Source: Gemmatimonadaceae bacterium (GTDB lineage: Bacteria; Gemmatimonadota; Gemmatimonadetes; Gemmatimonadales; Gemmatimonadaceae). From it: DNA of 6,617 nt. A program made the translations under genes and the position numbers. The stretch's first letter is position 1; each line of letters begins with the position of its first letter. The notes beneath the pieces are model-generated. The model did no database searches, was not told where the DNA came from, and saw only the letters and a program-made list of their open reading frames with translations. Location of the stretch: positions 1 through 6,617 of the forward strand of contig JALOPO010000222.1 in the NCBI GenBank assembly GCA_025453855.1. Direction: 5' to 3'. Shown piece after piece: positions 1-4,949 of the stretch.

Positions 1-168
1 GTACGACCGCCCCGGGGGCTGGCTGCCGCTCAGGTCATGCCACAGGGAAGGCGCACGGAGTCGACGAGTGACGCCGAGGCGCCGGCAGACTTCCCGGGTC
101 GGCGTCCCGCCGCCGGCCTCGTGCAGAATGCCGACGAGCTGGGTCTCGGTGTACCGGGTGCGCTGCAT
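1..168 (-). pseudogene. IS3-family transposase OrfA N-terminus, partial or decayed
   Basis: Translation from the ATG at 168-166 gives a start typical of IS3-family OrfA proteins: MQRTRYTETQLVGILHEAG, then a helix-turn-helix segment with EVCRRLGV at about residues 27-34. A strong purine-rich ribosome binding site (GGAGGAGGT) lies just upstream. OrfA of this family binds the element ends, and a downstream orfB normally supplies the DDE catalytic domain. After about residue 36 (near position 62) the translation no longer resembles the expected helix and aromatic/tryptophan segment, although the frame stays open to the window edge. The gene therefore looks truncated or rearranged near position 62, or frameshifted. 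orfB would lie outside the window. Family assignment is by recognition of the N-terminal motif only. Confidence 0.6.
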
Positions 169-215
169 GGCACCTCCTCCGCGCGCCCGCGGAGTCATTC
201 CCAACCGACCACCTG

Positions 216-239
216 GCCCGGATTCCGGGGGGCAGTTCC
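216..239 (-). repeat. Possible IS3-type terminal inverted repeat
   Basis: On the minus strand this stretch reads GAACTGCCCCCCGGAATCC followed by GGGCC. That resembles the GC-rich ends often seen in IS3-family elements, and it lies about 50 bp upstream of the orfA start, where a left end is expected. The partner repeat would be outside the window, so the boundary is unverified. Confidence 0.35.
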
Positions 240-268
240 CGCTTGTTCCCGTTGTCGCCCGCCGCAGG

Positions 269-838
269 CTACGAAGAGGCGAGCAGGATGCGGTGCACGA
301 CAGCCCACCGACCCGCAGAGGTCTGCTGCAGCGCGTAGTAACTCATGTGACCGCACATGAGGCCGCACCACAGGCTGACGAATACGAGCGCCGCTGTGCG
401 GTCGCGGTTGTACAGCACCGCCGAGAACGCAAGCTCCCGAGAGACCGTCTCGTCTGCTGGTTGGCACGTCGGTCCGCCACCGCGAAACACGAGAACCGGG
501 GGCCGTGCCAACCCGCCACACTGAGCGTTCGGCAACAAGACGTCGCTCAGCAGCGGCGCGGTCGCCGACGCTCGATCCGCACTAACGATCTGCGCGCTAT
601 CGAGCTCGAGCCGAAGCGGGGCGAGCTCACGGGCGAGATAGCCTGAGAGATTCGCGCGCCCAGGGATTGTCTTCTGTGCCAGCGGCGCACAGCCATCGCT
701 GTCTCGACACAGCTCGTAGAGCAGCGTGCGGTAGACGATGCTGTCGAGCGTCGCTCCCGTCGAACGTTGCGCTCGCACCACGCCCGGGCACATAAGCGTC
801 GCGACAAATGCCCATCGGAGAATTTGGCCGAGTGTCAC
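269..838 (-). CDS. Secreted protein of unknown function (189 aa)
   Basis: The GTG start at 838 gives a good signal peptide: a hydrophobic stretch at residues 7-22 and a likely cleavage after VRA (residue 23). The mature protein is therefore probably periplasmic or exported. It has six cysteines after the signal (residues 44, 50, 107, 125, 158, 162). The C-terminal part has a run ALVFVSLWCGLMCGHMSYY (150-168) followed by a GRWAV strand (176-180). From memory this pattern, CGxxCG then an aromatic strand then GxW, occurs in other small exported proteins of unknown function, but no named domain is recognised. An internal ATG at residue 16 would destroy the signal peptide, so the GTG is preferred, although no clear ribosome binding site precedes it. 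The gene sits directly downstream of the IS630 element (about 30 bp), so its native promoter or cassette leader has been separated from it. The stop is TAG at 271-269. It looks like a cassette-borne gene. Confidence 0.75.
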   Translation of the reverse strand: MTLGQILRWAFVATLMCPGVVRAQRSTGATLDSIVYRTLLYELCRDSDGCAPLAQKTIPGRANLSGYLARELAPLRLELDSAQIVSADRASATAPLLSDVLLPNAQCGGLARPPVLVFRGGGPTCQPADETVSRELAFSAVLYNRDRTAALVFVSLWCGLMCGHMSYYALQQTSAGRWAVVHRILLASS

Positions 839-872
839 CGTATGTGTCTCTGACGAGGTGTACCTACTACTC

Positions 873-893
873 CGGCCATCGTTTAGCCAACAT
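873..893 (+). repeat. IS630 left terminal inverted repeat
   Basis: The sequence CGGCCATCGTTTAG followed by CCAACAT matches the reverse complement of 1955-1975 at 19 of 21 positions. The transposase stop codon (895-893) overlaps its inner end. Confidence 0.8.
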
Positions 894-1945
894 CACGCGG
901 CGTAGCGCACGCGCGGATGCTGGAAGAACGGCTTGACCGTCGTCGGCCGGCGCTGCAACGACCGCAGGCGCGAGGTCGCCGTATGCAGCAACGCGGCGCG
1001 ATCGCGGGCCGGCGCGCGCTTGGCGACGCGCAGCTTGAGATCCCCGTTCAGATACTCGTCCGGATTGAGTTCGGGTGAGTCGGGCGGCAGGCAGAACAGG
1101 GCAATCGCGTCGGCGTGTGCGGCGACCCACGCGCGGACCTCGCGCGCCTTGTGCACGTTGCGGTTGTCGAGGATCAGAAACACCTTGCGCCCGGCGTCAC
1201 GACAGAGCCGCCGCAGGAAGCGAATGAGCGTCTGGGCGTCGATGGCCTGCTTCAACACGAGGAAGCGCAGCGTGCCCTGGTTGCTGATCGCCGACAGGAA
1301 GCTGACGGACTTCCGTTGCGACAGGATCGGCCGCACCGGCGTCCGTCCGCGCGGCGCGAACCCGTGGCCGCGCGGATCGCTGGGGCTCGAGCTCGTCTCG
1401 TCCCCCCAGTAGATCGCCGCGCCCTCGGCGACGGCCTGCCGCTGGATGCGCGGGTACGCCGTCTTGAGCCATGCGGCGATGGCCTCGGGCTGCTGCTCGT
1501 ACGCGCGCTTGATCGGCTTCTGCGCCGTGAAGCCCCACCGCTGCAGATAGTGCCCCATCGTACGCACGGGGAGCGCAATGCCGAACTCTCGTTCGATCAG
1601 CTCGACGATGGCCGCGCGCGTCCACAAGGCGAAGGGCAGCTTCAACTGACCCGGCGTCGTATCCGTGATCGCCCGGTGGATCGCCTGCTCCTGCCGGGGC
1701 GTCAGCCGCCGATGCGCGCCGACCGCCGGCCCCCGTTTCCGCGGGGCCAACGCGTCCACGCCACCCGCCCGGAACGCGTCCCACCACTTCGACACGGTCA
1801 TGTAGTGGACGCCAAGCGTGCGGCCGATCTCGACGAAGCTCGCGCCGTCCTTGCGCATGGCGACGGCGATTCGGCGCTTCTCGGCTTGCGCAGCCGGGGC
1901 CAGCGTGCGCGCGTCGGGATGCGGGATGCACGACGAGAACGCCAT
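893..1945 (-). CDS. IS630-family DDE transposase
   Basis: This is a full-length IS630 transposase of 350 aa from the ATG at 1945. It has an N-terminal helix-turn-helix (around residues 24-60, with EIGRTLGVHYMTVSKWW) and a second DNA-binding segment to about residue 140. The C-terminal catalytic domain shows the three acidic motifs of the family: YWGDET with Asp182, FLILDNRNVHKA with Asp260, and SPELNPDEY with Glu297. The frame stays open upstream to a TTG at 1981, but that start lies outside the inverted repeat, so the ATG is preferred. No strong ribosome binding site is visible. Transposases of this family cut and paste the element at TA dinucleotides. The gene has no frameshift and keeps all catalytic residues, so the element could be active. 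Confidence 0.93.
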   Translation of the reverse strand: MAFSSCIPHPDARTLAPAAQAEKRRIAVAMRKDGASFVEIGRTLGVHYMTVSKWWDAFRAGGVDALAPRKRGPAVGAHRRLTPRQEQAIHRAITDTTPGQLKLPFALWTRAAIVELIEREFGIALPVRTMGHYLQRWGFTAQKPIKRAYEQQPEAIAAWLKTAYPRIQRQAVAEGAAIYWGDETSSSPSDPRGHGFAPRGRTPVRPILSQRKSVSFLSAISNQGTLRFLVLKQAIDAQTLIRFLRRLCRDAGRKVFLILDNRNVHKAREVRAWVAAHADAIALFCLPPDSPELNPDEYLNGDLKLRVAKRAPARDRAALLHTATSRLRSLQRRPTTVKPFFQHPRVRYAA

Positions 1946-1954
1946 GCACGCAGA

Positions 1955-1975
1955 ATGTCGACTAAACGATGGCCG
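1955..1975 (-). repeat. IS630 right terminal inverted repeat
   Basis: Reverse complement of the left repeat with two mismatches. It lies 9 bp upstream of the preferred ATG start of the transposase, so the promoter is probably within or beyond this repeat. Confidence 0.8.
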
Positions 1976-1980
1976 AGTCA

Positions 1981-2042
1981 ACAGGCGGCCAGATCAATCG
2001 CGAAGCGACTGATTGGTCCGCTTGAGCGAACTGTCAAGTGCA
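1981..2042 (-). other. Remnant attC site behind the tautomerase gene, cut by IS630
   Basis: Directly after the tautomerase stop, the minus strand reads ACTTGAC (possible core site, 2042-2036), then TTCGCTCAAGCGG. A hairpin follows whose arms, 1985-2000 and 2006-2021, pair almost throughout (GCGG, CCA and ATCA blocks, with small bulges) around a 5-nt loop. After that comes CCGCCTGTTGACTC, which runs into the IS630 right end. The order core site, CTCAAG arm, hairpin, complementary arm is that of the left three quarters of an attC. The distal core site is missing on this side of the element; a degenerate candidate (ACCTAC, 862-867 on the plus strand) lies just beyond the other end of the IS. Confidence 0.55.
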
Positions 2043-2045
2043 AAG

Positions 2046-2252
2046 TCATTTCTTGGACTGCGCAGCCTTCCAGTCGTCGGTGAGCATGCCCGAGTAACCC
2101 CAGTTCTCGTCTGCAATCTCTTGGATGACGATATGAGTGTGCTCTGGCTTCTTGCCGAGAACTCGAACCAGCGAGTCCGTGATGTCCTTGACGATCTCGG
2201 CCTTCTGCTGCCGAGTTGCGCCTTTGGTGATCTGAACGTTTACGTAGGGCAT
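2046..2252 (-). CDS. 4-oxalocrotonate tautomerase-family protein
   Basis: This is a 68-aa protein beginning MPYVNVQIT. After Met removal it exposes the N-terminal proline that serves as the catalytic base in the tautomerase superfamily. It aligns without gaps to classical 4-oxalocrotonate tautomerase over about the first 54 residues: GATRQQK matches the GRSDEQK turn, then comes the amphipathic helix, then IVIQEIADENWGYSG. Two arginines important in 4-oxalocrotonate tautomerase are replaced (Arg11 by Ala, Arg39 by His) and Phe50 is Trp. The substrate is therefore unlikely to be 2-hydroxymuconate. The protein would be a small cytosolic oligomer. The ribosome binding site is weak (GGA about 8 nt upstream). 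The gene has its own short leader after the attC of the cupin cassette (2296-2302) and is the only gene of its cassette. Confidence 0.9.
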   Translation of the reverse strand: MPYVNVQITKGATRQQKAEIVKDITDSLVRVLGKKPEHTHIVIQEIADENWGYSGMLTDDWKAAQSKK

Positions 2253-2295
2253 GGGTCGTCCAAGACGGAATCGCGGAAACAGCCTGAGGCGCGGC

Positions 2296-2413
2296 GCCTG
2301 ACGCCCAAGTTCACTTGCGAGTCGTCCAGGCGCACGGGCGATGGCGTGTGAGGAGCGCCGCGGGCGCGCTGCCCCGTCGTTCTTTACTTCTCAACTGCAA
2401 CGCCACATTAGGC
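2296..2413 (-). other. attC recombination site of the cupin cassette
   Basis: Read on the minus strand, the site begins with GCCTAAT (2413-2407), spacer GTGG, then CGTTGCAGTT. It ends with AACTTGGGC and GTCAGGC (2302-2296). The outer 7-bp boxes pair except at the inner positions. The GCAGTT/AACTT arms pair with one extra base on one side, as expected for extrahelical bases of attC. The left part closely matches the hicBA site at 4236-4216 (CTGCAACGCC and GGCGGCG shared, about 22 of 27). The interior is poorly paired apart from a short AGCGC/GCGCT hairpin near 2353-2370. It starts 45 bp after the cupin stop. Confidence 0.68.
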
Positions 2414-2457
2414 GGCGCGCGGGCGGCGCCTTCCCGGTCGCCACCGGACACGCGCGC

Positions 2458-2874
2458 TCACGTACCCGTCGGGACGATGGCCGCGGTCTCGATCATCAGG
2501 ATGACTGTCCGCTCCGGCGCCCGCGTCCGGTGTACTACTCCCTTAGGAACCACGAATCCCTGACGCGGCGTCAGCTCGACCACGCGGCCCGGGGTCACGC
2601 CGTCGGCGCCGCGCTCCAGGTCGATCAAGAAGCGCCCGTCCACGACGTAGAAGAACTCGTCGTCGGCGTCGTGCTTGTGCCAGTGGTACTCACCCTGCAT
2701 CACGCCGAGCCGCACGACCGACTCGTTCACCCGGGCCAGGGTCTGGTTGTACCACCGGTCGCGCACGCCGGCGATGACCGGGTCGAGATCGACCTTTGCG
2801 AGCGCCGGGAACATGACGTCCAGGTGCGTCGCGTACGGGAACGCAGACGGAGCCGGGATGGGAGTGTCGGACAC
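2458..2874 (-). CDS. Small cupin-domain protein (138 aa)
   Basis: A single-domain cupin. Numbered from the GTG at 2874, the first metal motif is around HWHKHDADDEFFYVVDG, with His66, His68 and Glu73 as probable ligands. The second motif, GFVVPKGVVH, supplies His115. All four ligands of a canonical metal-binding cupin are present, so it probably binds a divalent metal. The reaction cannot be predicted, since the superfamily includes dioxygenases, isomerases and sugar-binding proteins. The GTG start is chosen because GGAG lies 7 nt upstream. The frame stays open to a TTG at 2976, but that codon lies inside the attC core region of the preceding cassette, so the longer start is unlikely. No signal peptide is seen, so it is cytosolic. 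It is the single gene of a cassette between attC sites at 2296-2413 and 2964-3065. Confidence 0.88.
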   Translation of the reverse strand: MSDTPIPAPSAFPYATHLDVMFPALAKVDLDPVIAGVRDRWYNQTLARVNESVVRLGVMQGEYHWHKHDADDEFFYVVDGRFLIDLERGADGVTPGRVVELTPRQGFVVPKGVVHRTRAPERTVILMIETAAIVPTGT

Positions 2875-2963
2875 GGGGGAGCTCCGCTGGGATGAAAGGA
2901 AATGTCGCGCCGGCCCGGCGCCGGCAAGGCGCTGACCGGTGCGAACAAAGGGGCACAGGCGCC

Positions 2964-3065
2964 GCTCAACGCTCAAGCTCGGGCGCGGAAAGCCAGGCGA
3001 TTTACCTTCCTCTCACGCACAAGCATGCCTGGCGTTCCGTCCCCTGCAGCGACGGGCCATACGGC
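2964..3065 (-). other. attC recombination site of the flavoprotein cassette
   Basis: On the minus strand the site runs from a degenerate outer box GCCGTAT (3065-3059), through GTCGCTGCAG, to a distal core GTTGAGC (2970-2964) that fits the GTTRRRY consensus. The internal arms 2981-2998 and 3027-3044 pair at 15 of 18 positions, including a perfect GCCAGGC/GCCTGGC block. Outside them, GCTCAAG (2971-2977) opposes GCTGCAG with one extra G, the kind of extrahelical base typical of attC. It begins 19 bp after the flavoprotein stop codon. Confidence 0.75.
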
Positions 3066-3083
3066 CGGGTCGTCAGTCGGTCG

Positions 3084-4004
3084 CTACGCGAACTCCTCTT
3101 CCAAGAGCCCGTGGTTGAGGAACGCCGCCGCCGTCGCCCCACTCGCAGCCGCCGCGCCAACCGATTGCATCCCCGGCCCCGCATCGCCCGCGACGAACAC
3201 GCCTGCAATCGGCGTCTTCCCGAACTCGTCGGCCTCGACTCGTCCGTCTTCTCGTAGCGGGCATCCGAGCCGGTGAGCGAGGTCGGAGCGGAGCCGTTGA
3301 GGCGGGCGGATGAGCATTCCGCCACGAGCAATTGTCTCACCGCCCGACAGGATAACCTCGCGAAGGTGCCGGCCGTCGCCGACCAGCCGCTCAATTCGCT
3401 CTTCCCGCACCGGCACTCCGTGACGCGCCAGCTGAGCGCGCTGCGAGTCGGACAGCCCGGCGGGGCCGTCGGTGAACAGCACGACGTCCCGCGTCCACCC
3501 AAGAAGCAGCGTGACGAGTGCCAGGCCGAGGTCGCCCTTACCGTAGGCCGCAAGCGGTCTGTTTCGAACCTCCCACCCGTGGCAGTACGGACAGTGGAAC
3601 ACGCCGCCACCCCACAGTTCGCGCATCCCCTCCACGTCCGGCAGGATGTCCTCGACGCCGATTGCGAGGACGACCCGCCGGGATTCAACTCGGCGACCGT
3701 TCCCGAGCGTGAGCACAAAGCTGTGCCCTATTGCTGCAGCGTCGGTGACGATCTTGTTCTCGACCACAACGCCGTACGGTTCGAGTTGGGCGAGGCCGAT
3801 CTGCAAGAGGTCTTTCGGCGGCGTCCCGTCGCGGGTGAACACATAATGCGCCGCATCCGCCGGGGCGTTTCGCATGGGGCCGGCGTGGGCGAGGAGCGTC
3901 CGGCGCCGAGCCCGCCCCAAGACGAGAGCGGCGCTGAGTCCCGCGGGACCGCCGCCGACGACGACGGCATCAAAGGTAGTAGGCGAGGTGTTGCTGAGTT
4001 CCAT
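3084..4004 (-). CDS. Thioredoxin-reductase-like NAD(P)/FAD-dependent oxidoreductase
   Basis: This is a 306-aa flavoprotein of about the usual length for thioredoxin-reductase-like enzymes. Residues 12-22 (DAVVVGGGPAG) form the Rossmann FAD-binding motif. HCPYCHG at 137-143 carries a CxxC pair (Cys138, Cys141) at the position of the redox-active disulfide. GVFVAGDAG at 268-276 is the second FAD contact. The NAD(P)H-binding loop is degenerate, YGKGDLG at 154-160 in place of the usual GxGxxA form. The CPYCHGWE signature resembles reductases that oxidise small dithiols (GliT-like) more than true thioredoxin reductases. The likely role is cytosolic dithiol/disulfide exchange with an unknown substrate. 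A good ribosome binding site (CAGGAG) lies 4 nt upstream of the ATG. The leader of about 135 bp back to the hicBA attC holds one very small open frame (4076-4023). Confidence 0.92.
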   Translation of the reverse strand: MELSNTSPTTFDAVVVGGGPAGLSAALVLGRARRRTLLAHAGPMRNAPADAAHYVFTRDGTPPKDLLQIGLAQLEPYGVVVENKIVTDAAAIGHSFVLTLGNGRRVESRRVVLAIGVEDILPDVEGMRELWGGGVFHCPYCHGWEVRNRPLAAYGKGDLGLALVTLLLGWTRDVVLFTDGPAGLSDSQRAQLARHGVPVREERIERLVGDGRHLREVILSGGETIARGGMLIRPPQRLRSDLAHRLGCPLREDGRVEADEFGKTPIAGVFVAGDAGPGMQSVGAAAASGATAAAFLNHGLLEEEFA

Positions 4005-4022
4005 AAGGCTCCTGATCGGGAA

Positions 4023-4076
4023 TCATGAAGCGGCGGTGGCGGCCCCAGTCGTCTTGAAGGTGTGGCGGCGGTCCAT
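4023..4076 (-). other. 17-codon open frame resembling the start of a Tat signal peptide
   Basis: The frame starts at the ATG at 4076-4074, reads MDRRHTFKTTGAATAAS, and stops with TGA 18 bp before the flavoprotein ATG. The twin arginine, Phe-Lys and Gly-Ala-Ala run look like the first residues of a twin-arginine signal peptide cut short. It may be a leader peptide, a relic of a displaced gene, or chance. No convincing ribosome binding site precedes it. Confidence 0.2.
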
Positions 4077-4139
4077 GTCTCAGACGGTCGCTGGATTGGT
4101 CGAGGTTCTTAGGCGCTGCGGTTCCTGCTCTCACCCCCG

Positions 4140-4236
4140 GCCGAACGCCCCAAGTCCAGCTGCAAAGCGCACCTCACCGCACTCTCTCCTACACTGATGG
4201 TCGGTGCGCTTTGCCAGCTGCAACGCCTCGTTCGGC
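4140..4236 (-). other. attC recombination site of the hicBA cassette (clearest in window)
   Basis: The outer boxes GCCGAAC (4140-4146) and GTTCGGC (4230-4236) are perfectly complementary. Inside, 4162-4173 (GCAAAGCGCACC) pairs perfectly with 4203-4214. CAGCT (4157-4161) pairs with AGCTG (4216-4220), with a single unpaired base at 4215. The central loop is about 29 nt. Perfect outer boxes, a short unpaired spacer, long arms and an extrahelical base are the architecture of an attC folded as a single-stranded hairpin, the form used by integron integrases. It starts 16 bp after the hicA stop codon. Confidence 0.85.
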
Positions 4237-4251
4237 GGCGACGAGGCGCGG

Positions 4252-4480
4252 CTACAGATCGTCGGGCCGGAGCCCCGTCTGCCGGGCGATGCGCGCGAGC
4301 ATCCGCGGGCCGATCTCGTCGCCATCGTGGAACGCGAACACCACGTCCGGCCACCCTGCGCACGTCCGGCCACCCTGCGCGGGCGAGCGTCTTGTGCGAG
4401 CCCGTCTCGCGCTTGACCGTCCAGCCGAGTCGCAGGAGCGCGGCCAGCACCCGGCGCGCCTTCGACGCCGGCCAGACGCT
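4252..4480 (-). pseudogene. hicA: HicA toxin gene, frameshifted by a 19-bp tandem duplication
   Basis: HicA toxins are small mRNA interferases with a dsRBD-like fold and a conserved histidine. Here the N-terminal part (from about 4474: WPASKARRVLAALLRLGW, then KRETGSHKTL with the conserved His) lies in one frame up to about 4361. The C-terminal part (WPDVVFAFHDGDEIGPRMLA ... TGLRPDDL, stop TAG at 4254-4252) lies in the next. The frames meet at a perfect tandem repeat of 19 bp (4342-4360 and 4361-4379). Removing one copy restores a single frame of 59 codons from the GTG at 4450. As it stands, the frame runs on to 4109 with unrelated residues and loses the C-terminal half of the toxin. The family-like sequence begins before any ATG, GTG or TTG in this frame, so the original start may also be lost. 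Confidence 0.85.
4342..4379 (+). repeat. Exact 19-bp tandem duplication inside hicA
   Basis: Two adjacent identical copies of CACGTCCGGCCACCCTGCG (4342-4360, 4361-4379). Nineteen is not a multiple of three, so one copy shifts the hicA frame. Replication slippage is the simplest origin. Confidence 0.97.
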
Positions 4481-4520
4481 CGCCGCCGATGCGCCGCGCG
4501 AGCCGCCGAACGCGCCGCCG

Positions 4521-4730
4521 TCACGACGCGGCGCGGAAGTCGAGCGGGAGCAGGTTCGGCACCGGCTCGCCGTGCTCCAACCGGTCCGCCAGCACCCGCA
4601 GCGCGAGCGCCTGCGCGCGCGCCGTCGCCTCGCCCTCGGTGCTGCCGTAGGCGAGTACGCCGGGCAGGTCCGGCACCCCGGCGATGAACCGGCCGTCTTC
4701 CTCGCGGTCGAGCTCGAGCGTCAGGTTCAT
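4521..4730 (-). CDS. hicB: HicB-family antitoxin
   Basis: A 69-aa short-form HicB from the ATG at 4730, with GGAG 7 nt upstream. The sequence MNLTLELDREEDGRFIAGVP, then DLPGVLAYGSTEGEATARA and a C-terminal helix ending LEHGEPVPNL, is the partial RNase-H-like fold used by HicB antitoxins to bind and block HicA. The frame is open further upstream to 4820, but only the part from 4730 resembles the family, and the extension runs into the attC core at 4783-4802. No separate DNA-binding domain is present at this length. The gene precedes hicA on the same strand with a gap of about 45 bp. Because hicA is frameshifted, the antitoxin probably has no functional local partner. Toxin-antitoxin pairs are common integron cargo and may stabilise arrays. 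Confidence 0.9.
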   Translation of the reverse strand: MNLTLELDREEDGRFIAGVPDLPGVLAYGSTEGEATARAQALALRVLADRLEHGEPVPNLLPLDFRAAS

Positions 4731-4782
4731 GGGCGGGCTCCAGCATGGAGGAACCAGGAAGATACACCGGCCGCCCGGAGCC

Positions 4783-4807
4783 GCCGAACGCCCGAGTTCG
4801 GCTGCGA
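4783..4807 (-). other. attC right core (R') half-site at the head of the hicBA cassette
   Basis: The minus strand reads GCAGCCGAACTCGGGC then GTTCGGC (4789-4783). This matches the 3' halves of the other attC sites here (AACTTGGGC-GTCAGGC at 2302-2296, GGACTTGGGGC-GTTCGGC at 4140-4146). It lies 53 bp upstream of hicB, where the preceding cassette should end. Its partner half appears to be at 6230-6256, across the IS110 element. Confidence 0.6.
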
Positions 4808-4949
4808 CGTGTGGGTGCACGCTGGTGCTGGCCTACGACGGACTTCGCGGCCGCGCTGGACCGTCCCCGCATACTCGTCAACGGCAACGCCTTCGCGAGA
4901 GTACTGAACGGCCGTACCGTTCGGCATCCGCTCGCCAGGAGACCTCGCC
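4808..4949 (+). ncRNA. Candidate bridge/seek RNA region of the IS110 left end
   Basis: IS110 transposases are guided by a noncoding RNA from the long noncoding end of the element, with two loops that pair with donor and target DNA. This 140-bp stretch upstream of the transposase has no gene and contains a hairpin at 4904-4924 (CUGAACGG with CCGUUCGG, 5-nt loop). GTTCGGC at 4919-4925 is identical to the attC core sequence at 4796-4802, so it could be part of a target guide. This is placement by analogy; the transcript ends and loops are not established. Confidence 0.3.
4937..4941 (+). promoter_or_regulatory. Ribosome binding site of the IS110 transposase
   Basis: AGGAG lies 8 nt before the ATG at 4950, which fixes the start of the transposase. 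Confidence 0.75.

Larger units (their letters stand above)
869..1980 (-). mobile_element. IS630-family insertion sequence, apparently complete
   Basis: A transposase gene fills a segment of about 1.1 kb bounded by inverted repeats (873-893 and 1955-1975, 19 of 21 matching). The match continues outward through ACTC if one C is allowed as an indel, which places the ends near 869 and 1978-1980. IS630/Tc1-mariner elements normally duplicate a TA target. No clean TA duplication is seen here (TA occurs at 868-869 but not at the right edge), so the outer ends are uncertain by a few bases or have mutated. The element lies between the tautomerase cassette and the secreted-protein gene, inside what looks like an attC site. 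Confidence 0.8.

Noticed and set aside
1946..1981. Longer IS630 transposase starting at a TTG at 1981
   Set aside because: The extra residues lie across and beyond the terminal inverted repeat and do not resemble the family; the ATG at 1945 is inside the element.
1115..2083. Long plus-strand open frame opposite the IS630 transposase
   Set aside because: Arginine- and alanine-rich shadow translation with no motif; the opposite strand encodes a complete transposase.
2875..2976. Longer cupin starting at a TTG at 2976
   Set aside because: This codon lies against the attC core of the preceding cassette, and a ribosome binding site precedes the GTG at 2874.
3273..4028. Long plus-strand open frame opposite the flavoprotein gene
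   Set aside because: No recognisable domain; the minus strand carries all FAD motifs and the CxxC pair.
4342..4379. Start of a CRISPR-like repeat array
   Set aside because: The two 19-bp copies are directly adjacent with no spacer and lie inside a coding sequence; this is a tandem duplication.
4460..4500. A second frameshift in hicA (another frame reads GERLAGVEG)
   Set aside because: The frame that reads WPASKARRVLAALL is continuous with the rest of the N-terminal half and resembles HicA proteins, so no extra indel is needed.
4783..4925. A complete attC between GCCGAAC (4783-4789) and GTTCGGC (4919-4925)
   Set aside because: The outer boxes are perfectly complementary, but the sequences just inside them pair poorly. 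The right box lies inside a separate hairpin close to the transposase ribosome binding site. The half-site at 6230-6256 pairs better with the left box. Kept only as an alternative.
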